The position numbers and the translations under genes were made by a program. Under the pieces are notes generated by a model. It was not told the DNA's origin. It searched no databases and saw only the letters and a list, made by a program, of their open reading frames with translations. A stretch of DNA of 64,000 bases. Source: Melioribacteraceae bacterium. GTDB lineage: Bacteria > Bacteroidota > Ignavibacteria > Ignavibacteriales > Melioribacteraceae. Positions 1 to 9,498 of the stretch are shown in pieces. Each line of letters opens with the position of its first letter. Positions within the stretch are counted from its first letter, which is position 1. Location: NCBI GenBank assembly GCA_021740785.1, contig JAIOZI010000001.1:62001-126000 (forward strand), read 5' to 3'.

Positions 1-419
1 TTCAGGTTAATAATATTATTACAAACATTGCATGTTCTGCGGGAAGTCAATCTATCAATGATGATTGAGTCGTCAGCCTCTAACTTAACCAAGCATGGTT
101 TCTCACGATCTAAATTCATAAGAATTCCGTCCAATATTTTTGCTTGATCGGTAGTCCTCGGGAAACCGTCGAGAATGAATCCGTTTTTACATCGTTCACT
201 CTCAAGAACTTCTTTAACAATTTCACCCATTATTTGATCAGGCACAAGTTCGCCTCTTTCAACAATCTCTTTTGCTTTATTTCCAATCTCAGTTTCGTTT
301 TTAATTGCTTCTCTTAATATATCTCCAGTCGAGATATGAGGAATGTCTAATTTCGACGCCAATATTTTTGCCTGTGTACCTTTTCCAACGCCGGGGGAAC
401 CGAATATTATGATCTGCAT
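1..419 (-). CDS. adk: Adenylate kinase (3' part lies outside the window)
   Basis: Adenylate kinase catalyses ATP + AMP to 2 ADP in the cytoplasm. The reading frame begins at the ATG complementary to 417-419 and runs off the left edge after about 139 codons, so the last third is missing. The N terminus reads MQIIIFGSPGVGKGTQAKIL, which contains the P-loop GSPGVGKGT. It is followed by the AMP-binding STGDILREAI segment and the DGFPRT motif. At the edge the frame enters the LID domain with RRTCNVC, so this is probably the zinc-binding (Cys) form of the LID. tadA lies upstream on the same strand after a short gap. The identification is firm. Confidence 0.95.
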   Translation of the reverse strand, partial: MQIIIFGSPGVGKGTQAKILASKLDIPHISTGDILREAIKNETEIGNKAKEIVERGELVPDQIMGEIVKEVLESERCKNGFILDGFPRTTDQAKILDGILMNLDREKPCLVKLEADDSIIIDRLTSRRTCNVCNNIINL

Positions 420-487
420 TAATCACCTTTTGATGAGTACAATTTGATAAACAAATTTAATTATTCCTTATTAGAATTTCTAATTTA

Positions 488-964
488 TTAATCAGAACCG
501 GTAATATTTCTCTTTTTTTCGAAGAAACTTTTCAGAAGGTGCTTGCTTTCCTCAGAATATATTCCTGAATAAATGTTGATCTTAATATTGTACGGGTTAT
601 TCTCAATAAGATTTAATCTTGACCCGCATGCGCCGAACTTCGGCTCAAAGGCTCCGAAATAAATATCTTTTATTCTACTGGTCATTATTGCTCCCGCACA
701 CATTATGCATGGTTCAACTGTTACATATAATTTGCATTCATCTAGGAATTTACTTTGCAGGTGATTAGATGCGGCAGTGAGAGCGATCATTTCTGCATGA
801 GCGGTGCTGTCGTTAAGTGATTCAGTTTGATTATAACCGCGACCGATTATTCTATCATTATGAACAATTACAGCGCCGATCGGAACTTCGTCTTCATCCA
901 AAGCTTTTTCAGCTTCAGATAAAGCCGCATACATAAATTGATAATCTTTTTCGGAGAAAAGCAT
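488..964 (-). CDS. tadA: tRNA-specific adenosine deaminase
   Basis: TadA deaminates adenosine 34 to inosine in the wobble position of tRNA-Arg(ACG). The 158-residue protein has the zinc-dependent cytidine-deaminase-fold motifs: HAEM with the catalytic glutamate, and EPCIMCAGA with the two zinc cysteines. I chose the ATG at 964 (MLFSEKDYQF). The frame stays open further upstream, but that extension runs straight through the tRNA-Arg gene at 990-1063 and cannot be protein. The substrate tRNA-Arg(ACG) is encoded about 450 bp away on the same strand, which fits the assignment. No clear Shine-Dalgarno sequence precedes the start. Confidence 0.93.
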   Translation of the reverse strand: MLFSEKDYQFMYAALSEAEKALDEDEVPIGAVIVHNDRIIGRGYNQTESLNDSTAHAEMIALTAASNHLQSKFLDECKLYVTVEPCIMCAGAIMTSRIKDIYFGAFEPKFGACGSRLNLIENNPYNIKINIYSGIYSEESKHLLKSFFEKKRNITGSD

Positions 965-989
965 AGGTAGATAAGTAAAAATGAGTTTG

Positions 990-1063
990 TACACCCGGGA
1001 GGATTCGAACCCCCAACCCTCTGATCCGAAGTCAGATGCTCTGTCCAATTGAGCTACGGGTGC
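990..1063 (-). tRNA. tRNA-Arg (anticodon TCG)
   Basis: A 74-nt cloverleaf can be read on the minus strand. The acceptor arms GCACCCG and CGGGTGT pair with one G-T wobble at the first position. The D-arm contains AGCTCAATTGGACAGAGC, the anticodon stem TCTGA/TCAGA encloses the loop CTTCGGA (anticodon TCG, reading CGA codons), and the T-arm contains GGTTCGAATCC. The 3' CCA is not encoded. It is closely similar to the second tRNA-Arg at 1418-1491 and probably arose from the same ancestor. Confidence 0.95.
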
Positions 1064-1087
1064 ATTTAATAATCAGTCAATAATATT

Positions 1088-1257
1088 CAGCTTACAATAC
1101 ATAGCGTAATCCCGGCGTAGTTGTTTTTACGAAGCCGGATAGCACTCAGCTTGTAATACATAGCGTAATCCCGGCGTAGTTGTTTTTACGAAGCCGGATA
1201 GCACTCAGTTTACAATACATAGCGTAATCCCGGCGTAGTTGCTTTTACGAAGCCGGA
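1088..1257. repeat. Three tandem copies of a 59-bp hairpin-containing repeat
   Basis: Copies begin near 1088, 1147 and 1206, giving a period of 59 bp with only a few differences. Each copy contains an imperfect palindrome in which CCGGC (1112-1116 in copy 1) pairs with GCCGG (1134-1138). Copy 3 breaks from the pattern at its end: instead of continuing into the next unit it runs into a 5' tRNA-Arg fragment. The unit resembles a REP-type or small non-autonomous intergenic element. No reading frame is convincing here, and nothing else was recognised in the rest of the 1064-1417 intergenic stretch. Confidence 0.85.
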
Positions 1258-1274
1258 ATGAGCTACGGGTGCAT
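1256..1274 (-). other. Fragment of the tRNA-Arg 5' end fused to the repeat
   Basis: GAGCTACGGGTGCAT on the plus strand is the reverse complement of the first residues of both neighbouring tRNA-Arg genes plus one upstream base. The rest of the tRNA is absent. The same junction (element end CGAAGCCGGAATGAG followed by the tRNA 5' end) occurs at 15943-15970, the far boundary of the island. The fragment therefore looks like a recombination scar or remnant attachment site rather than a gene. Confidence 0.75.
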
Positions 1275-1417
1275 GGAAATAATAAGAAATAAGAGTTAAG
1301 AAGTAAGATATAAGTAAAAACAGGAGTTTAATAAATACAATCAAGAGAGGCAAATCATTTCAATCAAACTTTCGCCTTCATTCTCATCTCTTCTGTCTTA
1401 TGTCTTAAAAGAACAAG

Positions 1418-1477
<60 letters not shown>

Positions 1478-1491
<14 letters not shown>

Positions 1492-1661
1492 ATGCATTTC
1501 AGTTTTATGCAGCAATTATGATCAATAAAGTACTGATTATTATTGATAATTTTCTGATTGCCGCTTCGCAAAACTGATTGGATTTTCAATAAATTTATGA
1601 ACAAAATTGGATACCAAAAATAGTACTTATAGCAAAATTAAACAAGCTTTATAATTTGACT
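1478..1661. repeat. Left copy of the 184-bp direct repeat bounding the island
   Basis: This stretch covers the first 14 bases of tRNA-Arg(ACG) and the region upstream of that tRNA. It matches 15954-16137 in the same orientation without gaps. I count about six mismatches in 184 positions (for example at 1482, in CTTCGC versus CTTCTC, in TACTTAT versus TACATAT, and a small cluster near the end). The distance between copies is 14,476 bp. Here the tRNA is intact, so this is the attL-like side. Confidence 0.9.
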
Positions 1662-1671
1662 TCCTACCATT

Positions 1672-1699
1672 TTGTATATAGTTGAAATGTTATTATATT
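1672..1699 (+). promoter_or_regulatory. Candidate promoter for the hsd operon
   Basis: TTGTAT and TATATT are separated by 16 bp, about 45 bp upstream of the hsdR start and just inside the island side of the direct repeat. The match to sigma70-type elements is seen directly; its use as a promoter is inferred. Confidence 0.35.
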
Positions 1700-1742
1700 T
1701 AAGGCAATACACAAACTTATTATTGGGATTTTAATCTCTTAT

Positions 1743-4115
1743 ATGAAGACTCTTTCCGAACGCGATATTTGCACACAATTCATTACACCATCCATCCAAA
1801 AAGCAGGTTGGGATTTCCAATCACAGGTTCGTGAAGAAGTTACTTTTACAGCCGGAAGAATAATTGTTAGAGGAAAACTATACAAAAGAGGTAAATGTAA
1901 ACGAGCAGACTACATTCTTTATTACAAACCAAATTTACCTATTGCAATAGTAGAGGCAAAAGATAATAAGCATTCAATCGGTGATGGAATGCAGCAAGCC
2001 CTTGAGTATTCCGAAATGCTAAACATTCCGTTTGTTTTCTCTTCCAATGGTGATGGACTTTTATTCCATGATGGGACGATTGATAGTAAAAACGGAAAAA
2101 TAGAATCAGAACTTTCCATTGATGAATTCCCTTCTCCGAAGGAGCTATGGAAAAAATATTGTGCTTGGAAAGGGATAGAAACTGAAGAAAAGAAAAAGAT
2201 AGTTGAACAAGATTATTATTTCGAAGATAATCACAAGATACCACGTTACTACCAACTGAATGCAATTAATAAAACAATAGAAGCAATTGCCAATCATCAA
2301 GATAGAATTCTTCTTGTTATGGCTACCGGCACAGGAAAAACTTATACGGCATTTCAAATAATTTGGAGATTATGGAAATCAAAAGCTAAGAAACGAATAC
2401 TGTATTTAGCTGATAGAAATATTCTCATTGACCAAACAATTACAAATGATTTCAAGCCATTCAAAGGGGCAATGACGAAGATTAAAAATCGTCAAGCCAA
2501 CAAAGCATACGAAATCTATCTTTCACTTTATCAAGCTGTAACCGGAACTGAGGAAGAAAAAAATATATACAAACAATTCTCACCGGACTTTTTTGATTTA
2601 GTTATTGTTGACGAATGCCATAGAGGCAGTGCTGCTGAGAATTCTGCATGGAGAGAAGTTTTAGAATACTTTTCTTCAGCGACTCAAATTGGTTTAACAG
2701 CAACCCCAAAAGAAACAGTAGACGTTTCTAACATTCATTATTTCGGAGAACCACTATATACTTATTCTCTCAAACAAGGAATTGATGATGGATTCCTTGC
2801 CCCGTATAAAGTAGTTCGAATCGATTTGGATAAAGACCTCTCAGGTTGGAGACCACCTAAAGGAAAACTCGACAAATACGGAAATGAAATAGTAGACCGT
2901 ATTTACAATCAAAAAGATTTTGATAAATCTTTGGTCTTGGATAAAAGGACTGAACTGGTTGCTCAAAAAATTACTGATTTTTTGCAAGGGACTGATCCCT
3001 ATGCAAAGACAATAGTTTTCTGTACTGATATTGACCATGCTGAAAGAATGAGACAAGCATTAGTGAATGAGAACCCTGAGCTGGTAGCTGAAAACAGAAA
3101 ATATGTTATGAGGATAACCGGAGATAATGATGAAGGCAAGGCTGAACTTGATAATTTTATTGATCCCGAGCAGAGATACCCTGTTATCGCAACTACTTCA
3201 AAATTAATGTCAACCGGAGTTGATGCACAGACTTGTAAATTGATAGTGTTAGATCAGAGAATCCAGTCAATGACGGAATTCAAGCAGATAATAGGTAGGG
3301 GAACGCGGATAAGGGAAGAGTACGGTAAGTTTTATTTTACAATTATGGATTTCAAAAAAGCAACAGAACTATTTGCTGATAAAGATTTTGATGGTGACCC
3401 GGTACAGATTTATAAACCAAAACCGGGTGAACCTCCAATTCCTCCAGATGTTGATGAGGAAGAAACGAATAATGGAGATGATGTTTTTGTAGATCCAGAT
3501 ACTGAAACAGAATTTCCACCCGACATCAATATTGATTTCCCACCAGGTAAGGCACAAAAAAAATATTATGTTAACGATGTACCGGTTTCCGTAGTTGCGG
3601 AAAGAGTACAATATTATGATAAAGATGGTAAACTAATCACTGAATCTCTAAAAGATTATACGAAAAAGACTCTGCACAAAGAATTCAAATCACTTGATGA
3701 TTTTTTGGTTAAATGGACTTCAGCAGAAAAGAAAGAAGCCATAATTAAAGAACTTGAAGAGCATGGAATATTTTTAGAAGCATTGGAAGAGAATGTTGGG
3801 AAAAACTATGACCCGTTCGATCTGATTTGTCACATAGCTTGGGGAGAGCCGCCACTTACAAGAAAAGAACGAGCTCAAAGAATAAAGAAACGAAACTACT
3901 TTACAAAGTATGGTGAACAAGCGCAGGCTGTTATTAATGCGTTGATAGACAAATACGCAGACGATGGTATTTTGAATATTGAGAGTAACAAAGTACTGTA
4001 CTTAAAACCAATCTCAGAATATGGCACTCCAATGGAAATTGTTCAGTTGATTGGCGGTAAAGAGAAATTTGAAGAGCTGCTTCACGAAATTTCAAACGAT
4101 CTATATGCGGCATAG
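1743..4115 (+). CDS. hsdR: Type I restriction enzyme, restriction/translocase subunit HsdR
   Basis: HsdR is the DNA translocase and nuclease of a type I restriction-modification complex. The 790-residue protein has an N-terminal nuclease domain with the PD-(D/E)xK pattern (D56, then E71-A-K73 in IVEAKDN). A superfamily 2 helicase core follows, with Walker A MATGTGKT (193-200), the DECH box (290-293), the LTATP motif, and the late helicase motif [11 protein letters not shown]. The C-terminal region resembles the EcoEI-type domain. hsdM follows after 18 bp, so hsdR-M-S form one operon. All catalytic motifs are intact and the enzyme looks functional. Confidence 0.95.
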   Translation: MKTLSERDICTQFITPSIQKAGWDFQSQVREEVTFTAGRIIVRGKLYKRGKCKRADYILYYKPNLPIAIVEAKDNKHSIGDGMQQALEYSEMLNIPFVFSSNGDGLLFHDGTIDSKNGKIESELSIDEFPSPKELWKKYCAWKGIETEEKKKIVEQDYYFEDNHKIPRYYQLNAINKTIEAIANHQDRILLVMATGTGKTYTAFQIIWRLWKSKAKKRILYLADRNILIDQTITNDFKPFKGAMTKIKNRQANKAYEIYLSLYQAVTGTEEEKNIYKQFSPDFFDLVIVDECHRGSAAENSAWREVLEYFSSATQIGLTATPKETVDVSNIHYFGEPLYTYSLKQGIDDGFLAPYKVVRIDLDKDLSGWRPPKGKLDKYGNEIVDRIYNQKDFDKSLVLDKRTELVAQKITDFLQGTDPYAKTIVFCTDIDHAERMRQALVNENPELVAENRKYVMRITGDNDEGKAELDNFIDPEQRYPVIATTSKLMSTGVDAQTCKLIVLDQRIQSMTEFKQIIGRGTRIREEYGKFYFTIMDFKKATELFADKDFDGDPVQIYKPKPGEPPIPPDVDEEETNNGDDVFVDPDTETEFPPDINIDFPPGKAQKKYYVNDVPVSVVAERVQYYDKDGKLITESLKDYTKKTLHKEFKSLDDFLVKWTSAEKKEAIIKELEEHGIFLEALEENVGKNYDPFDLICHIAWGEPPLTRKERAQRIKKRNYFTKYGEQAQAVINALIDKYADDGILNIESNKVLYLKPISEYGTPMEIVQLIGGKEKFEELLHEISNDLYAA

Positions 4116-4133
4116 TAATTAAAGGAGATTCTA

Positions 4134-5597
4134 TTGAGTATTACAACCCTTATTAAATCTATCCAGGATATCATGAGGAAAGATGTTGGTGTTGACGGAG
4201 ATGCACAACGTATAAGCCAAATGGTCTGGTTAATCTTTCTAAAAATATTTGATGACAAAGAAACCGAATGGGAATTAACATCAGAATATAAATCGCCAAT
4301 CCCTAGTCAGTATAGATGGAGAAATTGGGCAAAGGATGACGAAGGACTAACCGGAGAGGATTTAATTCAATTTGTAAACAATGATTTATTCCCGGCACTA
4401 AAGACACTCGCCACAAAAGCAAATGTTTCAAAATTGGGAAGAGTAGTTGGCGGTGTTTTTGAAGATGGTTACAACTACATGAAATCCGGTAACCTTTTGA
4501 GAGAAGTGATAAACAGAATTGAAAAGGATATCGATTTTAATAAAAGTGATGATAGACATTTATTTAACGACATTTATGAAAAAATCCTCAAAGACTTACA
4601 ATCAGCAGGTAATGCCGGTGAATATTACACTCCGAGAGCAGTAACACAGTTTATGGTGAAGATGGTAAACCCTCAACTTGGTGAAACTTTTCTTGATCCG
4701 GCTTGCGGTACTGGTGGGTTTTTAACTAATGCTATTGAGCATTTGAAAAAGCAAGCGAAGACTGTCGAAGACAGAAAGGTATTGCAAGACTCAATCTTCG
4801 GTATTGAAAAGAAGCCGCTACCTCACATGCTTGCTACTACTAATATGATTCTTCACGGAATTGAAATCCCTTCCAATATAAGGCACGATAATACTTTAAG
4901 AAGACCGTTAAGAGATTATAGACCTGATGAACGATATGATTGTATTGTAACGAATCCTCCATTTGGCGGGCAAGAAGAAGATGGAATTGAAAAGAACTTT
5001 CCTCAAGGATTTCAAACACGAGAAACAGCAGATTTATTTCTTGTATTGATTATGAAACTATTGAAACCGAACGGAAGAGCAGGAATTGTTTTGCCCGATG
5101 GCACTTTGTTTGGTGAAGGTATTAAAACTAAAATTAAAGAGAAACTTTTAGAAGAATGTAATCTCCACACAATAGTAAGATTGCCGAATGGTGTTTTTAA
5201 TCCTTATACAGGAATAAGAACAAATCTATTATTCTTTACCAAAGGTGAACCGACTCGTGAAGTTTGGTATTACGAAATGATGCATCCCGAAGGAGTAAAG
5301 AACTACAACAAAACACGACCGATGCACATTAGTGAATTTGATGTAGTTAAAGAATGGTGGAATAAAGACACAAAAGCAGGGAGAGCGAAGAGAAAAGAAA
5401 CCACTTCTGCCTGGAAAGTATCGTATGAAGAAATAAAAGCAAATAACTTTAATCTCGATATCAAAAATCCGAATACAGTTGCTGAGGATAACGGAGACCC
5501 GGAAAAAATTCTTATAGAATATAACAAGCTCGAAAAAGAAATAATTGACTTACAAAACCAATTGAAAGAAGAACTTAATAGTGCACTAAATAAATGA
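4134..5597 (+). CDS. hsdM: Type I DNA methyltransferase subunit HsdM
   Basis: HsdM uses S-adenosylmethionine to methylate adenine within the sequence chosen by HsdS, protecting host DNA. The 487-residue protein has the N-terminal helical domain and the N6-adenine methyltransferase fold: the SAM-binding motif DPACGTGGF begins at residue 188 and the catalytic NPPF begins at residue 274. The start is a TTG at 4134, chosen because AAAGGAG lies at the right distance and the conserved N terminus begins there. Its stop overlaps the hsdS start in an ATGA. Confidence 0.96.
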   Translation: MSITTLIKSIQDIMRKDVGVDGDAQRISQMVWLIFLKIFDDKETEWELTSEYKSPIPSQYRWRNWAKDDEGLTGEDLIQFVNNDLFPALKTLATKANVSKLGRVVGGVFEDGYNYMKSGNLLREVINRIEKDIDFNKSDDRHLFNDIYEKILKDLQSAGNAGEYYTPRAVTQFMVKMVNPQLGETFLDPACGTGGFLTNAIEHLKKQAKTVEDRKVLQDSIFGIEKKPLPHMLATTNMILHGIEIPSNIRHDNTLRRPLRDYRPDERYDCIVTNPPFGGQEEDGIEKNFPQGFQTRETADLFLVLIMKLLKPNGRAGIVLPDGTLFGEGIKTKIKEKLLEECNLHTIVRLPNGVFNPYTGIRTNLLFFTKGEPTREVWYYEMMHPEGVKNYNKTRPMHISEFDVVKEWWNKDTKAGRAKRKETTSAWKVSYEEIKANNFNLDIKNPNTVAEDNGDPEKILIEYNKLEKEIIDLQNQLKEELNSALNK

Positions 5598-7324
5598 AAT
5601 TACTGTTTGAAAATTTTGAAAAGATAATAGACTCATCAAATGGAATTGAGAAAGCACGTGAATTAGTTTTACAACTCGCAATTGAAGGTAAGCTTGTTAA
5701 ACAAATTCAAGATGATGAACCAGCCATTAATTTAATAGAAAAATTTCAGCTTGAAAAAGAGGACTTGATTGAAAAAGGTTTATTGAAACGACAGCCCTAT
5801 ATCGAAAATGAAAAGAATAAAGAAAAAAAGAATAATTTACCTAAAAGCTGGGAAACTGAATTTCTTGGAAACTTAGTTCATTATATTACCAAAGGATCAA
5901 CTCCGACAACCTATGATTTTCAGTATCAAGATTCGGGAATTCCTTTTATCAAAGTGGAGAATGTAAAGAGGGGTAGAATATTCATTGATGGGAAAACAAA
6001 GTACATTTCTGAGGAGGCACACGAATTTCAGAAAAGGTCTCAATTGCAATCAAATGATATTTTGTTTTCTATTGCGGGAACAATTGGTGAAACGTGTATA
6101 ATATCATCAGACATATTGCCAGCAAATACAAATCAAGCTTTTGCGATAATAAGAGGTTCTCAAACTGTATTCTTCCCACAGTTTTTAAGGTTATTATTAA
6201 ACTCTCACATTTCACTTTCAACTAAAAATCTCGCACGTGGCGGAGCAATGAATAATATCTCGTTAGGGGATTTGAAGAATATGCTCACTATAATTCCACC
6301 TTATAATGAACAAAAACGAATAGTAGAAAAAGTAGATTCATTAATGTCATTCCTCGATGAACTTGAAGAGAAAAGAAACCGGAGAGAAGAAAAACGAATT
6401 CAGCTTAATAAATCCTCACTTGATAAATTAGTCAAATCAAAGAATGAAAAAGAATTCAAATTAAATTGGGATAGATTAACCGATAATTTTGATAAACTTT
6501 ATTCCGTTACAAAAAATGTTGACAAACTAAAGCAGACAATCCTTCAGCTTGCCGTTCAAGGAAAGCTAACCGAACATTGGCGTAAAGAAAATCCAAATGC
6601 AGAACCGGCAAGCGAGCTACTCAAAAAGATAAAAGCAGAAAAAGAAAAACTCATCAAAGAAGGAAAAATCAAAAAGAGTAAAGAACTCCCACCAATTAAA
6701 GAAGAAGAGAAAGCGTTTGAGTTACCAGAGAGTTGGGAGTGGGTTAGGTTGGGGTTTATTGCTTCATTTATAACGAAGGGATCTTCACCCAAGTGGCAAG
6801 GAGTTAACTATGTTGATGATAAGCAGTTGTTATTTATAACAAGTGAGAATGTAGGAAGCTTCAAGTTATTACTTGGGAAAAGAAAATATGTAGAATGGAA
6901 GTTCAATAAGATAGAACCACGATCAATCCTTAAGCAAGGTGATTTTCTAATGAATATTGTTGGAGCATCAATTGGGCGCACTGCGATATATTCCATTGAC
7001 GAAACCGCAAATATTAATCAAGCAGTCTGTCTCATTAGATTTAGCCATTCGTTTTATGAACCGGACTACTTTTTACAATTTTTTAATAGCAATGCCTGTT
7101 TAGTACAAATGTTTGACAAACAAGTGGTAATGGCAAGACCAAACTTAAGCATGACAAATATTTCCAAGTTTCTAATACCTGTTCCACCAATAACTGAGCA
7201 AAGAGAAATTGTAAAAAAGACAAATGAACTAATAGAATATTGTAATCAACTTAAACAGCAAATTGAATCAAAACAACAAAAGCAAGAGAAGTTGGTTGAG
7301 GTGGTGGTAAAACAAATAAATTAA
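5594..7324 (+). CDS. hsdS: Type I restriction-modification specificity subunit HsdS
   Basis: HsdS recognises a bipartite DNA target through two target recognition domains separated by helical conserved regions. The 576-residue protein has that layout. The helical repeat LQLAIEGKL near residue 30 returns as LQLAVQGKL near residue 320. Each is followed by a target recognition domain (ITKGSTPTT in the first, ITKGSSPKW in the second). A coiled helix rich in Glu/Lys/Arg ends each half. Both halves are complete, so two different half-sites are expected. It overlaps hsdM by 4 nt, consistent with translational coupling. The target sequence cannot be read from the protein. Confidence 0.94.
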   Translation: MKLLFENFEKIIDSSNGIEKARELVLQLAIEGKLVKQIQDDEPAINLIEKFQLEKEDLIEKGLLKRQPYIENEKNKEKKNNLPKSWETEFLGNLVHYITKGSTPTTYDFQYQDSGIPFIKVENVKRGRIFIDGKTKYISEEAHEFQKRSQLQSNDILFSIAGTIGETCIISSDILPANTNQAFAIIRGSQTVFFPQFLRLLLNSHISLSTKNLARGGAMNNISLGDLKNMLTIIPPYNEQKRIVEKVDSLMSFLDELEEKRNRREEKRIQLNKSSLDKLVKSKNEKEFKLNWDRLTDNFDKLYSVTKNVDKLKQTILQLAVQGKLTEHWRKENPNAEPASELLKKIKAEKEKLIKEGKIKKSKELPPIKEEEKAFELPESWEWVRLGFIASFITKGSSPKWQGVNYVDDKQLLFITSENVGSFKLLLGKRKYVEWKFNKIEPRSILKQGDFLMNIVGASIGRTAIYSIDETANINQAVCLIRFSHSFYEPDYFLQFFNSNACLVQMFDKQVVMARPNLSMTNISKFLIPVPPITEQREIVKKTNELIEYCNQLKQQIESKQQKQEKLVEVVVKQIN

Positions 7325-7346
7325 CAAACTAAAAAAGTGTGATAAG

Positions 7347-8555
7347 ATGGAAGAAGATCGACGAAAAGAACTTATCAATGGTGCGTTTCAGCAAGCCATG
7401 AGTATACAGGAAAGTTATTCTAATGAATTGAGATCCTTTAATAATTTTGAACAACTTTATGATTTCATTAAAGAGCAAAAAGTTTATTGGGAAAAGTATC
7501 AGCAGTCAAAACTTGGAAATGTATACGGTTATTATGCAAGAACTATAGAATTGATTGAAACTATAAAGAATAATGATAATGAACAGATAGTAATTAACCG
7601 CTTTACCAAACTTAGGAATATTCTAAATCAATCTACTTCCATTCTATTTTCAAATACACCTGTTGCAAGATATCTGACAAATCTGTGCGAGAATGATATA
7701 AGTCGTGCTGATATTGCATATGATATCTTAGTGAATAAAAATCGAATTGATTTCAATCAAATTAATGACACAGCAAAATTTCAAGGACTTGTTGATGCTA
7801 TTCGGTTTCTTTATCCAGTTAATATCGAAAATGATAAATCCGAGATTGAACAGCTTGCAAAAGTAAAGGCTGAGTATCATAGTGAAAAAGAAAATATAAA
7901 AAATAGTTATGAACATGAAGTAGAATCATATCAGAAAAAATATGAAGAAATAAATAGAAAGATTGATAGTTCAACTAAGGATTATAAAAACAAAATTAGC
8001 TCTATCGATGGGAAATTTTCCCAGCAAATGAAAGGGTGGGAAAAGAAAATAAAAGATTTGGAAAATTCTTACGATGACTTGCTACGTTTAGATAAACCCG
8101 CAAGATATTGGCAAACAATAAAAAAGAATTATGAGAAAAAAGGTAGAAGTTGGATTAAATGGACTATTGGTGTATCCTCAGGTTTTGTTGTTTTTCTTAT
8201 AGCTGCATTGTGGTTTTTCCCAGAATGGATGAAAGGTAATATTGGGTTAGACCAAGTAAAAGGTATAATAATTTTCACAATTATTGTCTCCACATTTTCA
8301 TATCTCATTTATACATTTGTTCGGCTTGCAACAAGTGCTTACCACTTATCCAGAGACGCAGATGAACGAAGGCAGTTAACTTATCTATATCTTTCTTTAT
8401 TAAAAGAAGGTGGTGTTGAACCAAGTGAAAGACAAATTATTTTGCAGTCACTTTTTGCAAGAGCAGATACAGGTCTAATTAAAGGAGATGGTACTCCACA
8501 AATGCCATTAGTTAATCCATTAGTTTCAAAAGTGATGGAGAATTTTCAAAAGTAA
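7347..8555 (+). CDS. Coiled-coil protein with two membrane helices (DUF6161-like), type I RM-associated
   Basis: A 402-residue protein of unknown function, 22 bp downstream of hsdS. Residues about 160-240 are a highly charged coiled coil (repeats of Glu, Lys and Ser). Two membrane helices follow near 272-292 and 308-330. A conserved-looking tail follows them, with YHLSRDADERRQLTYLYL and ERQIILQSLFARADTGL. From memory this tail resembles DUF6161 proteins, which are often found beside type I restriction loci; I could not check it. The topology (cytoplasmic coil, hairpin membrane anchor, cytoplasmic tail) suggests a membrane-attached sensor or effector working with the restriction system. The function is inferred. 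Confidence 0.6.
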   Translation: MEEDRRKELINGAFQQAMSIQESYSNELRSFNNFEQLYDFIKEQKVYWEKYQQSKLGNVYGYYARTIELIETIKNNDNEQIVINRFTKLRNILNQSTSILFSNTPVARYLTNLCENDISRADIAYDILVNKNRIDFNQINDTAKFQGLVDAIRFLYPVNIENDKSEIEQLAKVKAEYHSEKENIKNSYEHEVESYQKKYEEINRKIDSSTKDYKNKISSIDGKFSQQMKGWEKKIKDLENSYDDLLRLDKPARYWQTIKKNYEKKGRSWIKWTIGVSSGFVVFLIAALWFFPEWMKGNIGLDQVKGIIIFTIIVSTFSYLIYTFVRLATSAYHLSRDADERRQLTYLYLSLLKEGGVEPSERQIILQSLFARADTGLIKGDGTPQMPLVNPLVSKVMENFQK

Positions 8556-8567
8556 ATAGAGTTAAAT

Positions 8568-9455
8568 ATGGCGCTGAACTCAAAGCTATTTTCAAATGAT
8601 ATCAATAAGGATGAAATCAAGAATTATAGTTTAATACTCAAGTTGTTTTGGATTGTGGGTTTAGTATCTTCAATGCTAATTTTTCTCTATATACTATTTT
8701 TTCAATCAACAACTTATAAATTTAATACCACAATAGAAGGTTTTTCCGGTTTCCTCACAGTTTTCGACTTCCCAATAAAATTACTCACAGCAAGTGTAGT
8801 TCTCTTCGGTTTATGGTTAACAATAGAGCGAATGAAACAAACCGATAAACAAATAGATTCGATAGTATCAAATAATCGCTTCAATAATTTTTACAAGCAT
8901 AGGGAGGAGTTTCTTAAATCATTCGAGAAATTCAAATTTCTAAAGAAAATAAAAGAATTTCAGGAACATCACAGAAAAAATAAATTGGTTCCTCCAGCAA
9001 AGAAAATTCATATCGAAATTGATCCAGAATTAGCTCCTAAACTTTACAAAACATTATTTTACAGCAAAGCCAAAAAATTTTCTGATAAAATGAATGATGA
9101 AACAAGGTCACATATCGATACTTTCATAATATTGATATCAAGTCTTCCAATGCTTACTGAGTATGAAATTGATTACGATTCAATCGATGTTATAGTTTTG
9201 GATGAGATGATGAATAATATTCCGGGAGAGATAACAACATTAACAACATCACTTGCAAGCTTAGACAAAAGCAATATAGAACATTCAGGCCATAATCTGA
9301 TGAATATTCCATTCTTCACTAAAATGAATATAATTTATTGGTCCGCGACAATTTTTAAAGAACTATTAGAATATGATGGAGTAGAATCGGAAGAAATCGG
9401 AATATTTATTAATAATTATAATGGATTGAGGGAAGAAAAGGGATTGTATAATTGA
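8568..9455 (+). CDS. Two-helix membrane protein of unknown function in the defence island
   Basis: A 295-residue protein with two N-terminal membrane helices (about residues 23-45 and 62-84). A basic segment (RMKQTDKQIDSIVSNNRFNNF) follows, with KHREEF after it, and then a long soluble domain. The layout of two membrane helices followed by a Q-rich amphipathic stretch and a NNFYKHREEF-like motif recalls small two-transmembrane effectors of abortive-infection and retron-type systems. That is a resemblance, not an assignment. It lies 12 bp after the coiled-coil gene and 43 bp before the large NTPase, so it probably belongs to the same transcription unit. Confidence 0.5.
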   Translation: MALNSKLFSNDINKDEIKNYSLILKLFWIVGLVSSMLIFLYILFFQSTTYKFNTTIEGFSGFLTVFDFPIKLLTASVVLFGLWLTIERMKQTDKQIDSIVSNNRFNNFYKHREEFLKSFEKFKFLKKIKEFQEHHRKNKLVPPAKKIHIEIDPELAPKLYKTLFYSKAKKFSDKMNDETRSHIDTFIILISSLPMLTEYEIDYDSIDVIVLDEMMNNIPGEITTLTTSLASLDKSNIEHSGHNLMNIPFFTKMNIIYWSATIFKELLEYDGVESEEIGIFINNYNGLREEKGLYN

Positions 9456-9498
9456 GGATAATGGTGAGTAAATCGAATAATTATTTAGGAATAGAATT

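Noticed and set aside
965-1048. N-terminal extension of the tadA frame by 28 codons
   Set aside because: It reads through the tRNA-Arg(TCG) gene and does not resemble TadA; the ATG at 964 gives a normal-length protein.
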